Part shown: positions 1 through 9,032 of the stretch, in pieces
Numbering within the stretch: position 1 is the first letter of the stretch
Layout of the letters: each line of letters starts with the position of its first letter
Origin: CAYPNP01 sp964412195
GTDB lineage: Bacteria; Acidobacteriota; JAAYUB01
Reading direction: 5' to 3'
DNA: 64,000 nucleotides
NCBI GenBank assembly: GCA_964412195.1
Contig: CAYPNP010000012.1
Coordinates: 80,552-144,551, forward strand
The notes under the pieces: generated by a model
What the model saw: only the letters and a program-made list of their open reading frames with translations
Databases searched by the model: none
What the model was told of the DNA's origin: nothing
Program-made: the position numbers and the translations under genes

Positions 1-514
1 AAGGCTCGCTCCGGATGGCGTATTCGCGCCGGATCACGCTCCGCCCTTCCAGTCTCTGGGCGGCGGACAGGCGGAAGTTCTGGATCCCGTCCATCTTCAA
101 GCCGTCCCGCCCGATAAAATCCAGGGGCAGGGGGCCGAACGTCTGGAAGTATCTCGATGCGGGCTCTTCCTGTTGAAGGGGATACTCGTGCCAGCCGGCC
201 TGGAAGAACTCCCGCACCTGGACGGCCGCGATCTGGCCGCGGCGGGGCTCGAGGAGGAACGTCGCCTCCACCGGGCTGCGCCCGTCGGCGTCCCGCACCA
301 GGACCTTCCACCAGAGGCCGCCGGAATCGGCCGATTCTTCCTGCACCTCGAAGCGCCACCGGACGGTCGTCCCGCCTTCATCGCCGCCGGGGAGGACGTA
401 CGTGGCCTGGACCACCCAGGAGGGCAGGCCGGCCTGGACGGACGCCCACCCTGCGCAGGCCAGCCACAGGACGGCCAACCACCAGCGGGCCACTTTGAGG
501 CGAATGTGCTGCAT
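1..514 (-). CDS. Secreted protein of unknown function (3' part lies outside the window)
   Basis: An open frame runs from an ATG at 514 to the left edge without a stop, giving 171 codons. The protein starts MQHIRLKVARWWLAVLWLAC and continues with an Ala-rich stretch, a convincing signal peptide cleaved near residue 28. The mature part is rich in Trp, Val and Glu, with alternating hydrophobic strands suggesting a beta-sandwich. No family is recognised. It is followed 41 bases upstream by the stop of another exported protein on the same strand, so the two may be cotranscribed. The function is unknown; only export is supported. Confidence 0.7.
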   Translation of the reverse strand, partial: MQHIRLKVARWWLAVLWLACAGWASVQAGLPSWVVQATYVLPGGDEGGTTVRWRFEVQEESADSGGLWWKVLVRDADGRSPVEATFLLEPRRGQIAAVQVREFFQAGWHEYPLQQEEPASRYFQTFGPLPLDFIGRDGLKMDGIQNFRLSAAQRLEGRSVIRREYAIRSEP

Positions 515-555
515 GGCGATCTCTCTGTTCCCTGATGCCGGATCCCGGCGGGTCC

Positions 556-1593
556 TTACTTCGGGTCCCCGCCGGTCTTGGCCGGATCTTTCTTCGCGGG
601 CGTTTCGGCCGGCTTTCCGGTCTTGGCGGGATCCTCCTTCGCGGCGGTTCCCGGCGTCGTTCCGGCCTTGGCGGATTCCTGCTTCGCGGTCTCTTCCGTG
701 GGACCCCCGGTTTTGGCGGTTTCCTGTTCCTTCGGCGCGTCGGCGGATTTCGCGGCCCTGCTGGAATGGTGCTTGGGTTTGGTCTGATAGTTCGTGGCTT
801 TCTTTTCCGCGGAGGGTTTCGCCGCATCACCGGCTGGAGCCGCCGGACCGGCCTCGGCCGAGGTCTGATCCGGCGTCGAGGCCGGCTTCTGGGCCTCGGG
901 CTTGGCGGCCGGTTGCGGGGGCGCCATGGCTTCGTTCAACGAAGGCTTCGTGCTCCCGCGCGACTTCCTCAACTGGTCCAGCAGTTCCTGGATGTGCTTC
1001 TTCTGCCCGGGGTCCAGACTGCTCTTCTCCGCCTTTCCTTCCGCGCCCTCCGTCACAGCCTTGGCGGCATCGTCCGTCTTTTCCGTGGCCGCCTTGCGGG
1101 ACTTGGAGTCGAATGGCGTCTTCGCGATGTATTCCACAAACCAATCCCCGTCCTCGAAATACCAGTCCTGGGACTGCCGGGCATGGTCCATCTTGTATCC
1201 CAGGGCCTGTAGCCTGCAAAACAAGAGCACCTTCATATGATCGGAACTGGCGGGGTCCGGGGTGATGCTTTCGATCTGGTAGCTGGTGGTCCGGGTGTTG
1301 ATCCTCTGGATGTAGTTGACGAGCGTCTGCTTCTCCCGGCTTTTCTTGGTCAGCAGGTTGTAGCATTCTTCGTACTTGGTGGCGATCTTGCTCTTCCAGA
1401 ATTGGTCTACCCGGCTCCGGAGGTTTTCCTCGGAATGCTTGTCCACCGCCGTCACGACGCCTGATTCGGGGGCTTTGGCGGCGGGGGCGGCGGCGGGGGC
1501 CGGCTCAGTTTTCGGCTCATCCGGCCGGGCCGTCATGAAACCCGTGAGCCAGAGGGAAAAAAACGCGGTCATGATTGCTGTAAGAATGCGCAT
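556..1593 (-). CDS. Exported protein with NTF2-like fold candidate and Pro/Ala/Lys repeat tail
   Basis: A 345-residue protein. I chose the ATG at 1593 because AGGAG lies five bases upstream and the product then begins with a signal peptide (MRILTAIMTAFFSLWLTGF). Residues about 45-165 look like a small alpha/beta domain of SnoaL/NTF2 type (Trp- and Tyr-rich, ending in a YFEDGDWFVEYI strand); this is a fold guess, not a family match. From about residue 190 the chain is low-complexity, with repeated PAKTG, PAEE and AAKEDPAK-like units, suggesting a disordered periplasmic or cell-surface linker. A terminator-like hairpin ends directly at its ribosome-binding site. The function is unknown. Confidence 0.7.
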   Translation of the reverse strand: MRILTAIMTAFFSLWLTGFMTARPDEPKTEPAPAAAPAAKAPESGVVTAVDKHSEENLRSRVDQFWKSKIATKYEECYNLLTKKSREKQTLVNYIQRINTRTTSYQIESITPDPASSDHMKVLLFCRLQALGYKMDHARQSQDWYFEDGDWFVEYIAKTPFDSKSRKAATEKTDDAAKAVTEGAEGKAEKSSLDPGQKKHIQELLDQLRKSRGSTKPSLNEAMAPPQPAAKPEAQKPASTPDQTSAEAGPAAPAGDAAKPSAEKKATNYQTKPKHHSSRAAKSADAPKEQETAKTGGPTEETAKQESAKAGTTPGTAAKEDPAKTGKPAETPAKKDPAKTGGDPK

Positions 1594-1605
1594 TCCAACT
1601 CCTAT

Positions 1606-1640
1606 AAAAAAAAGGTAGCACTCCAAATAGAATGCTACCT
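1606..1640 (-). terminator. Rho-independent terminator, second of two in tandem
   Basis: Read on the minus strand, an 8-bp perfect stem (AGGTAGCA / TGCTACCT, arms 1633-1640 and 1613-1620, 12-base loop) is followed by a run of eight T. The T run abuts the AGGAG ribosome-binding site of the gene starting at 1593, so it could also act as an attenuator for that gene. Confidence 0.8.
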
Positions 1641-1657
1641 TGGTTTGCGTTGTGAAT

Positions 1658-1690
1658 AAAAAAGGGGGGGGTGGCCGAAGCCACCCTCCC
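1658..1690 (-). terminator. Strong rho-independent terminator of the 3532-1700 gene
   Basis: On the minus strand, a 7-bp GC stem (GGGTGGC / GCCACCC, arms at 1680-1686 and 1669-1675) is closed by a TTCG tetraloop. It is followed by further C residues and six T. It sits ten bases past the stop codon of the large secreted protein. Confidence 0.9.
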
Positions 1691-1699
1691 GTTTACGAA

Positions 1700-3532
1700 C
1701 TACTTGTGGCCCTTCTTGCTCCAAATCGGGGCACGGCCGGTGAGCGGGTCGAACAGGAACTCGGAGAAGCTGTCGATGTGCCGCGCGGTGTAGCCGTAGG
1801 CCTGGTTGCCGTCGCCCATCAGGACGAAGGCATCGATGCCAGCGATGGCGCCGGACAGCAGGCTGCCGGACTGGTAGTTTCTCCAGTAGTCAGGAGTGGT
1901 CACCTGCATGAAGAGCACGCCGCTCATGGCCTCGTCGGCCGGAGTGGTGTCGGAGTTGCCCGGAGCGCGCTGGAAGTCCAACTGATCCAGCTGGCTGACG
2001 AACATCTCATGGCCGCCTAGGGCTGCCATATCGACGTAGTACTCGTCGCCATCCTCTTCCCAGAAGTAGAAGATGCCTTCGTTGGTGGCTTCATCCGCGT
2101 AGTTGCTGACGGCCACGCCGCAGAACCAGTTGATCTCAGGATCGTTCACCGGAGCGAAGTAGGGGAAGTACAGGACCAGGTAATAATCCTCGGGCTCCGG
2201 CGCCACGGGCTCGCAACCGTAGATGTTGGCAACCGTGAAGTCCTCGATCTTGGCCGGCTTCACGCCGCAGACAAAGTTGGGCGGCTCGTAGTCGATGTCG
2301 ACGGTGACCGGGATGGTCTGGTTGGCCGGCACGTCCAGCAGCGGGCAGGTCTCGTAGCAGATGGTGCCGAGATCCACCAGGACGCAGTACGGCTGGCTGT
2401 GGGTGGTGGTGTACCACACGTCATCCGGCAGCTCGATGCTGATGCTGGTCGCGCCAACGGAGATGTACATCGGATCCACGGCGTACGGAGCGGCCAAGCT
2501 GTCTCCGAAGATCAGGACGTTGACGGCATCTTCTTCGCAGAACTCGACGTTCAGGTCGGGATTGGTGCCGTTCAGATCGATGGTGATCGTCCCGCCGGGC
2601 ACGAACACCCAGTGGCCGGTGGTCGGGCACCACTCGGTGATGGCGAACCAGTGGCAGGAGCCGAAGTTGGCCTCGCCGATGTAATCGTTCCAGGTGTCAT
2701 CGCACGGGGGCGGTTCCTGCTGGTCCACGATCGGCGGGGTCGGGCAGGTGTCGCCGACAGCCGGGGTCTGGTTGCAGGACTGCGGGTTGCAGTCGTCGCC
2801 CTTCTCCGGCCAGTAGGCGCTGATCTCGCACACTTCCTGGGGCTGGCCCTTTTGCGCAAGGGACGGGTCGGCCGGCTGGAAGTTCACGCTGTAGGTGGCG
2901 CCCAGGAGGCCGGTGGCATCGGAGTGGAAGGCCACCATACCCACGCGCCAGAAGTCGTCGTACTGGAAGTCCTGGGTGGTTGCCGCAAAGTTGCAGCAGA
3001 GCCGGGTGTCGACCTGGCTGTACAGGGCCAAGTTGCTGGATGCGTCGGACGGGGTCACGCCCTCGGGGGTGCCCACGGTGACGCGCACGCGGTCGCTGAC
3101 GCTCAGCGCCCAACCGGCGTACATGTTCTTGGTGAACAGCAGGTCGAAGTAGTCGTACGCCGTGCCGGACTCAAACCGGATCAGGCGCACGGCGGCGGGA
3201 TCGAGGGAGAACACGGGGGCGCCGCTGTCACGTTCGAGGGCGATGTTCAGGAAGTTGGTCGGGCTGATCTCGGCCTTGGTCAGGCCGCCGATGTTCACCA
3301 GCCGGACGCCCTGGGACAGCTGCACGCGCACCAGGACGTAGTAATCGGTGGCGCTCGAGGCCGGGTCGCCGAATTCCGGAGCCGAGAAGATCATCCGGAA
3401 GGTTCCAACGATCTCGCTGGTCCCGTTGGGGTTGACCCGCGGGGTGGTGGTCTGGATTTCGACGGTGGCCATCGACCAGACGGCGAACAGCGAGACGATG
3501 GAGAGGACGAGTAGGAGCTTCACATGTTTCAT
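1700..3532 (-). CDS. Large acidic, cysteine-rich secreted protein of unknown function
   Basis: A 610-residue protein with a clear signal peptide (MKHVKLLLVLSIVSLFAVWS) and a GGAGG ribosome-binding site eight bases before the ATG. The mature chain is strongly acidic and rich in Tyr, Trp, Asp and Pro. It carries roughly twenty Cys, including adjacent CC pairs and a CNPQSC cluster near residues 250-290, suggesting a disulphide-bonded extracellular or outer-surface protein built of beta domains. No known domain is recognised. It has its own good promoter and its own terminator, so it is a single-gene unit, probably well expressed. Confidence 0.75.
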   Translation of the reverse strand: MKHVKLLLVLSIVSLFAVWSMATVEIQTTTPRVNPNGTSEIVGTFRMIFSAPEFGDPASSATDYYVLVRVQLSQGVRLVNIGGLTKAEISPTNFLNIALERDSGAPVFSLDPAAVRLIRFESGTAYDYFDLLFTKNMYAGWALSVSDRVRVTVGTPEGVTPSDASSNLALYSQVDTRLCCNFAATTQDFQYDDFWRVGMVAFHSDATGLLGATYSVNFQPADPSLAQKGQPQEVCEISAYWPEKGDDCNPQSCNQTPAVGDTCPTPPIVDQQEPPPCDDTWNDYIGEANFGSCHWFAITEWCPTTGHWVFVPGGTITIDLNGTNPDLNVEFCEEDAVNVLIFGDSLAAPYAVDPMYISVGATSISIELPDDVWYTTTHSQPYCVLVDLGTICYETCPLLDVPANQTIPVTVDIDYEPPNFVCGVKPAKIEDFTVANIYGCEPVAPEPEDYYLVLYFPYFAPVNDPEINWFCGVAVSNYADEATNEGIFYFWEEDGDEYYVDMAALGGHEMFVSQLDQLDFQRAPGNSDTTPADEAMSGVLFMQVTTPDYWRNYQSGSLLSGAIAGIDAFVLMGDGNQAYGYTARHIDSFSEFLFDPLTGRAPIWSKKGHK

Positions 3533-3553
3533 TTAGAAACCTCCATCGTAAAG

Positions 3554-3582
3554 ATTAATAAAGAATGCACTTTGCCTGTCAA
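3554..3582 (-). promoter_or_regulatory. Sigma-70 type promoter of the 3532-1700 gene
   Basis: On the minus strand, a perfect TTGACA (3577-3582) is followed after 16-17 bases by TATTAA/ATTAAT (3554-3560), 22 bases before the start codon. The surrounding 100 bases are AT-rich compared with the rest of the window. Confidence 0.75.
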
Positions 3583-3782
3583 TTTTCGCGTCATGTCACA
3601 ATACAGAGTGCGCGTGGCGCCAAAAGTTGCTAAAAATTTTTAATTCCCTTGCACGCAAGATCTAGCCAAGAATCGGCGCCATCCTAATGGAAAAAAGTCC
3701 CGCTGTCAACCTTCTTTTGTGCCCCGATCCCCTGAGAAAATGCCATCGGGAGCGCGGCCGGCGAGCCGGCGCCACGAATTTG

Positions 3783-3800
3783 TGACAGTTGCCGCTGTCA
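3783..3800. repeat. Inverted repeat upstream of the cysS promoter
   Basis: TGACAG, six bases, CTGTCA: a perfect 6-bp inverted repeat ending eight bases before the predicted -35 box of cysS. It is operator-like in position, but no regulator is known. Confidence 0.4.
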
Positions 3801-3808
3801 TTCGGAGC

Positions 3809-3836
3809 TTGAATGACGGGCGACATTCTTTATAAT
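3809..3836 (+). promoter_or_regulatory. Sigma-70 type promoter of cysS
   Basis: TTGAAT (3809-3814), a 16-base spacer and a perfect TATAAT (3831-3836), 41 bases before the cysS start. Confidence 0.75.
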
Positions 3837-3877
3837 GGGCAGCCTGACCGCCCGAGCCGACGCGGAAGGAGGCATCC

Positions 3878-5278
3878 ATGCTGAGGTTCCAGAACACGCT
3901 GACGGGCCGGCTGGACGAGTTCCGGCCCATCGCGCCCCCCCGGGTGAGCATGTACTGCTGCGGGCCGACGGTCCATGATTTCGCCCACATCGGCAACTAC
4001 CGGACGTTCGTGTTCGAGGACATCCTGAACCGCTACCTGCGCTACCGCGGCTACGACGTCCGCTACGTCATGAACATCACCGACATCGACGACAAGACCA
4101 TCCGGAAGAGCCAAGACGCCGGACTGAGCCTCGGCGAATACACGGAGCGGTATACCCGGGCCTTCCTGGAGGACCTGGCGACGCTCCGGATCCGCACGCC
4201 CGACGTGATCTGCAAGGCCACCGAGCACATCCCGGAGATGGTCGCCCTGGTGGAAAGCCTCGCCGCACGCGGCTACACCTACGAGAGCGACGGCTCGGTG
4301 TACTACAAGATCGCCAGCTTCCGGGACTACGGCAAGCTGTCCAAGAAGGACTTCGCCGGCATCCAGGCGGGCGCCCGCGTGGACGCCGACGAGTATGAAA
4401 AGGAGAACGCCCGCGACTTCGTCCTGTGGAAGGGGCGGAAGGAGGGCGAGCCAGGCTGGGACACCCCCTTCGGGCCGGGCCGGCCGGGCTGGCACCTGGA
4501 GTGCTCGGCCATGAGCATGAAGTACCTGGGCGAGAGCTTCGACCTGCACTGCGGCGGCACCGACCTGGTGTTCCCCCACCACGAGAACGAGATCGCCCAG
4601 AGCGAGGGCGCCACGGGACGGCCGTTCGTCAAGTACTGGCTGCACAGCGAGTACCTGATCGTCAACGGCGAGAAGATGTCCAAGAGCAAGGGCAATTTCT
4701 ACACCCTGCGGGACCTCACCGCCAAGGGCTTCCAGCCGCTGGCGATCCGCTACCTGCTGCTGTCGGTGCACTACCGGAAGCAGCTGAACTTCACCGAGGA
4801 GGGATTGCGCTACGCCCAGGCTTCGGTGGAGCGGATCCGGGAGTTCGCCGACACGCTCCAGCGCAAGGTTCTGCCCGACGGCGAGGAGCCGGAGGTGGCC
4901 GACCGCTGCGTGGAGTTCCTGCGCGGCTTCGAGGCCGGGCTGGACGACGACCTGAACACGGCGGCGGCCCTGGCGGCGCTGTTCGATTTCATCCGCGACA
5001 TCAACCGGCGGTTGGCGGAGGGGAAGCTCCGCGCCGGGGAGCGCGACCGGGCGCTCTCGGCGCTGCGCCAGGCCGACCAGGTGCTGGACGTCCTGCCGGC
5101 CGACGACGCCGGCGCTGGCGCCGACGAGGCGGTCCTGGAGCTGGTCCGCCAGCGGGAGGCCGCGCGGAAGGAGAAGCGCTGGAAGGACGCCGACGTGCTC
5201 CGCGACCGGCTAAGGGAGCTGGGTATCGTCATCAAGGACACGCCCGAGGGGACCGTCTGGAAGAAGGCCGGTGAATAG
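3878..5278 (+). CDS. cysS: Cysteinyl-tRNA synthetase
   Basis: A 466-residue class I aminoacyl-tRNA synthetase that charges tRNA-Cys in the cytoplasm. The HIGH-type motif is HIGN at 37-40 and KMSKS is at 266-270. The catalytic zinc ligands C28, C209, H234 and E238 fall at the same numbers as in the E. coli enzyme. The length is normal for the family. GGAAGG lies just before the ATG. It is the first gene of a plus-strand block with glnS, gltX and radA, but repeat-filled spacers of about 300 bases separate the members, so each may have its own promoter. Confidence 0.97.
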   Translation: MLRFQNTLTGRLDEFRPIAPPRVSMYCCGPTVHDFAHIGNYRTFVFEDILNRYLRYRGYDVRYVMNITDIDDKTIRKSQDAGLSLGEYTERYTRAFLEDLATLRIRTPDVICKATEHIPEMVALVESLAARGYTYESDGSVYYKIASFRDYGKLSKKDFAGIQAGARVDADEYEKENARDFVLWKGRKEGEPGWDTPFGPGRPGWHLECSAMSMKYLGESFDLHCGGTDLVFPHHENEIAQSEGATGRPFVKYWLHSEYLIVNGEKMSKSKGNFYTLRDLTAKGFQPLAIRYLLLSVHYRKQLNFTEEGLRYAQASVERIREFADTLQRKVLPDGEEPEVADRCVEFLRGFEAGLDDDLNTAAALAALFDFIRDINRRLAEGKLRAGERDRALSALRQADQVLDVLPADDAGAGADEAVLELVRQREAARKEKRWKDADVLRDRLRELGIVIKDTPEGTVWKKAGE

Positions 5279-5482
5279 GTGAATGGGTGAATCGGTGAAT
5301 CGGCAGAATTGATTGGTGACCGATCACCGATGACCGGTCTCCGGCGACCGATCGTAATCGCCGATCGTAATCGTAATCGTTCCCGTAATCGAATTCTGCA
5401 TTTCCGGCTTCCCCTCGCGCCCTTCGCGCCTTCGTGGTTCAATTCTATTCCGCATTCCGCACTCCGCACTCCGCACTCGACG
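5275..5482. repeat. Short tandem repeat tract between cysS and glnS
   Basis: This 307-base spacer holds no gene. It contains four different degenerate tandem repeats in a row: GTGAATNG octamers (5271-5310), CGATCACCGATGACC-like units, CGTAATCGTAATCG units (5348-5385) and CCGCACT heptamers (about 5451-5482). Confidence 0.8.
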
Positions 5483-5585
5483 GAATCCCGTTTCCGCTGG
5501 CGCGCATCTCCCCGCTGTGATAGAATCAGCGACCGTTTCCGGCAGGCCAGGCCACGCCGATCCCCAGACGACGAGGAAGCACACC

Positions 5586-7424
5586 ATGGCGAATCCGAAC
5601 CAGGACGCAAAATCCAACGCGGATGCGGGCAAGAGCCGCATCCAGCCGGACGGCGGTTCTCCCGACGACCCGTACGCCATCCCGGCCACGCCGGCCGAGG
5701 AGGAGCACCTGCCCCCCGCCGCCGAGCCGGCCGCCGCGGCCGGTGGGCCGCAGGTCCACTTCATCCGCGAGATCGTCAACGCCGACAACCGCACCGGCAA
5801 GCACGGCGGACGGGTCCACACCCGGTTCCCGCCCGAGCCCAACGGCTACCTCCACATCGGCCACGCCAAGTCGATCTGCCTGAACTTCGGCCTGGCCCAG
5901 GAGTACGGCGGGAAGTGCAACCTGCGCTTCGACGACACCAACCCGACCAAGGAAGAGGTGGAGTACGTCGAGTCGATCCAGGCGGACGTCCGCTGGCTGG
6001 GCTTCGACTGGGAGGACCGGCTCTTTTACGCCTCCGACTATTTTGAACAGCTCTACAAGTACGCCGAGGACCTGATCCGCGCCGGCAAGGCGTTCGTCTG
6101 CGACCTGACCCCCGAGCAGGTGCGCGCCACCCGCGGCACCCTGACCCAGCCCGGGCAGGAAAGCCCCTTCCGGAATCGCCCGCCGGCGGAGAGCCTGGAC
6201 CTGTTCCGGCGCATGCGCGCCGGCGAGTTCCCCGCGGGCACCCGTACGCTGCGGGCCAAGATCGACATGGCCTCGGGCAACCTGAACATGCGCGACCCGG
6301 TGATCTACCGCATCCTGTACCAGGACCACCACCGCACCGGCGGCGCGTGGTGCATCTACCCGATGTACGACTACGCCCACCCCCTCTCGGACGCCATCGA
6401 GGGGATCACCCACTCCATCTGCACGCTGGAGTTCGAGGACCACCGGCCGTTCTACGACTGGGTGCTCGACCAGCTGGACGTGCCCTGCCACCCCCAGCAG
6501 ATCGAGTTCGCCCGGCTGGCCATGACCTACACCATGATGAGCAAGCGCAAGCTCCTGCAGCTGGTGCAGGAGGAGATCGTCCACGGCTGGGACGATCCGC
6601 GCATGCCCACCCTGGCGGGGATCCGGCGCCGCGGCTTCACCCCCGAAGCGATCCGCGACTTCTGCGAGCGCATCGGCGTGGCCAAGGTCAACTCCACCGT
6701 CGACTACGCCCTCCTGGAGCACTGCCTGCGCGAGGACCTGAACAAGCGCGCCCCGCGGGTCATGGCCGTGCTGCGGCCCCTCAAGGTGGTGCTGGTCAAC
6801 TGGCCGGAGGGCAAGGTGGAGGAAGTGGAGGCGGTCAACAATCCCGAGGACCCCGCCGCCGGCACGCGGAAGCTGCCCTTCGGGCGGGAGCTCTTCATCG
6901 AGCAGGAGGACTTCCGCGAGGACCCGCCGAAGCAGTATTTCCGGCTCTCCCCCGGCAAGGAGATCCGGCTCAAGCACGGTTACATCATCCGGTGCGTCGA
7001 CGTGGTCAAGGACCCGGCCACCGGCGCGGTCCGCGAGCTGCACTGCACCTACGACCCGGCCACCCGCAGCGGCGAGACGCCTGACGGGCGGGTCGTGCGG
7101 GGCACGTCCCACTGGGTCTCGGCCGCCCATGGCGTGCGCGCCGAGGTCCGGCTCTACGACCACCTGTTCCGGACGCCGGACCCGTACGACGAGGCCGGCG
7201 GCGGCGACTTCCGGGCCAACCTGCGCCCGGACTCGCTGGAGGTGCTGGCGGACAGCGTCGTCGAGCCGGGCCTTGCCGCGGCCGCCCCGCTGAGCCACTA
7301 CCAGTTCCTGCGGATGGGCTACTTCTGCGCGGACCAAGACACGACCCCGGCCCGGCCGGTCTTCAACCGGACGGCGGGCCTGCGGGACACCTGGGCCAAG
7401 ATCGAAACCAAGCTCAAGAAATAA
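5586..7424 (+). CDS. glnS: Glutaminyl-tRNA synthetase
   Basis: A 612-residue class I synthetase that attaches Gln directly to tRNA-Gln. The ATG at 5586 is chosen because AGGAAG lies just upstream; an in-frame ATG at 5517 lies in spacer sequence. An approximately 55-residue Pro/Ala-rich, low-complexity N-terminus precedes the catalytic core. HIGH is at 90-93 and the MSK form of KMSKS is at 318-320. The C-terminal beta-barrel anticodon domains are present. GlnRS is absent from many bacteria, which use the GatCAB amidotransferase route; its presence beside gltX suggests direct glutaminylation here. Confidence 0.96.
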   Translation: MANPNQDAKSNADAGKSRIQPDGGSPDDPYAIPATPAEEEHLPPAAEPAAAAGGPQVHFIREIVNADNRTGKHGGRVHTRFPPEPNGYLHIGHAKSICLNFGLAQEYGGKCNLRFDDTNPTKEEVEYVESIQADVRWLGFDWEDRLFYASDYFEQLYKYAEDLIRAGKAFVCDLTPEQVRATRGTLTQPGQESPFRNRPPAESLDLFRRMRAGEFPAGTRTLRAKIDMASGNLNMRDPVIYRILYQDHHRTGGAWCIYPMYDYAHPLSDAIEGITHSICTLEFEDHRPFYDWVLDQLDVPCHPQQIEFARLAMTYTMMSKRKLLQLVQEEIVHGWDDPRMPTLAGIRRRGFTPEAIRDFCERIGVAKVNSTVDYALLEHCLREDLNKRAPRVMAVLRPLKVVLVNWPEGKVEEVEAVNNPEDPAAGTRKLPFGRELFIEQEDFREDPPKQYFRLSPGKEIRLKHGYIIRCVDVVKDPATGAVRELHCTYDPATRSGETPDGRVVRGTSHWVSAAHGVRAEVRLYDHLFRTPDPYDEAGGGDFRANLRPDSLEVLADSVVEPGLAAAAPLSHYQFLRMGYFCADQDTTPARPVFNRTAGLRDTWAKIETKLKK

Positions 7425-7431
7425 GATTCAA

Positions 7432-7546
7432 CACAAAGGCACAAAGAACACAAAGATCCGAACGAACTTTGAACATCGAACATTGAACATCCAACATCGA
7501 ACTCAATCCAACATTAAATTGTCTTTGTGCTCTTTGTGCCTTTGTG
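7432..7546. repeat. Large inverted repeat between glnS and gltX
   Basis: Arms of 25 bases (7432-7456 and 7522-7546), built from CACAAAG units, are reverse complements with one mismatch. The loop holds a tandem GAACATCGAACATTGAACAT-type heptamer array (7470-7502). If transcribed it would fold into a long stem before gltX. Confidence 0.85.
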
Positions 7547-7568
7547 CGAATGATTTAAGAGGATCAGC

Positions 7569-9032
7569 ATGAGTGTGAGAGTAAGATTCGCGCCGTCGCC
7601 GACCGGCAACCTGCACGTGGGCAGCGCCCGCACCGCCATCTTCAACTGGCTCTTCGCCCGCCACCACGGCGGCACCTTCATCCTCCGGATCGAGGACACC
7701 GACCAGGAGCGCTCGAAGCCCGAGTACACCCGTTCCATCCTCGAGGGAATGCGCTGGATGGGCATGGATTGGGACGAGGGCCCGGAGGCCGGCGGCGACT
7801 GCGGCCCCTACTTCCAGGCCCAGCGCCAACCCCTCTACCACGCCGCGGCCGAGCGGATGCTGGCCTCTGGCCACGCCTACCGCTGCTTCTGCTCGCCGGA
7901 GCGTCTCAACGCCATGCGCGCCGAGCAGGAAAAGGCCGGCCAGCAGACCCGCTACGACGGGCTCTGCCGCGGCGTGGCGCCGGAGGAGGCCTCCCGCCGG
8001 GCCGCCGCGGGGGAGCCGTACTCCATCCGCCTCCGCATGGATGAAACCAGTCCGGTCGAGTGGGCGGACCTCTGCAAGGGCCCCATCAGCATCGGCGCCG
8101 AGCTGCTGGACGACCTGGTGCTGGTCAAGTCCGACGGCTACCCCACCTACAACTTCGGCGTGGTGGTGGACGACGCCGGCATGCAGGTGACCCACGTTGT
8201 CCGCGGCGAGGACCACATCTCCAACACCCCGAAGCAGATCCTGATCTACCGCGCGCTGGGGCTCGAGCCGCCGCGCTTCGGCCACATCCCCATGATCCTG
8301 GGGCCGGACCGCTCCAAGCTCAGCAAGCGCCACGGCGCCACCAACGTGGTGGACTACGAGGCCCAGGGCTTCCTGCCCGAGGCGTTCTTCAACTTCCTGA
8401 CCCTGCTGGGCTGGTCGCCCGACACCAACCAGGAGCTTTTCAGCAAGGACGAGCTGGTCCGCGCGTTCGACCTCGGGCAGGTGGTGTCGCACGCCGCCAT
8501 CTTTGACATCGAGAAGCTGAAGTGGATGAACCTGCAGTACATCAAGCAGCTGCCGGGAGAGGAGCTGTTCCGCCGCTGCGAGCCGTTCCTGAAGGGCCTG
8601 CCGGGCTACCCGGGGGGATTCAGCCCGGCGCAGCTCGTCGAGCTGACGGGGCTGTTCCGCGAGCGGATGAACGTCCTGACCGAGATCGCGGACAAGGCGT
8701 CGTACTTCTTCCAGGCGCCCGAGGCCTACGACGAGAAGGGCCTCAAGACCGCCCTGAAGACGCCGGACCTGCCTGTGGTCTTGACGGCCTTGGCCGACGC
8801 GCTGGCCGGCCTGGACCCGTTCGACCACGACGGCGTCGAGCGGGCGATCCGGACGCTGGCGGAGGCGCGGGGCATGGGCGCGGGGAAGGTCATCCACCCG
8901 GCGCGCCTCGCGCTGAGCGGGCGCACCGAGGGGCCGGGGCTGTTCGAGATGATCCTGGTGCTGGGCCGCGACCGCTGCGTGGAGCGCCTGAGGAGCTTCA
9001 TCGCGCGCAAGCCCTGGGAGAGTCAGCAGTGA
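7569..9032 (+). CDS. gltX: Glutamyl-tRNA synthetase
   Basis: A 487-residue class I synthetase that charges tRNA-Glu. The HIGH-type motif is HVGS at 16-19, in the family context FAPSPTGNLHVGSART; KLSKR at 250-254 is the KMSKS equivalent. The length is typical of bacterial GluRS. The ATG has AGAGGA upstream. Only one GluRS is visible and GlnRS is adjacent, so it is likely the discriminating type, but anticodon recognition cannot be read directly. Confidence 0.96.
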   Translation: MSVRVRFAPSPTGNLHVGSARTAIFNWLFARHHGGTFILRIEDTDQERSKPEYTRSILEGMRWMGMDWDEGPEAGGDCGPYFQAQRQPLYHAAAERMLASGHAYRCFCSPERLNAMRAEQEKAGQQTRYDGLCRGVAPEEASRRAAAGEPYSIRLRMDETSPVEWADLCKGPISIGAELLDDLVLVKSDGYPTYNFGVVVDDAGMQVTHVVRGEDHISNTPKQILIYRALGLEPPRFGHIPMILGPDRSKLSKRHGATNVVDYEAQGFLPEAFFNFLTLLGWSPDTNQELFSKDELVRAFDLGQVVSHAAIFDIEKLKWMNLQYIKQLPGEELFRRCEPFLKGLPGYPGGFSPAQLVELTGLFRERMNVLTEIADKASYFFQAPEAYDEKGLKTALKTPDLPVVLTALADALAGLDPFDHDGVERAIRTLAEARGMGAGKVIHPARLALSGRTEGPGLFEMILVLGRDRCVERLRSFIARKPWESQQ

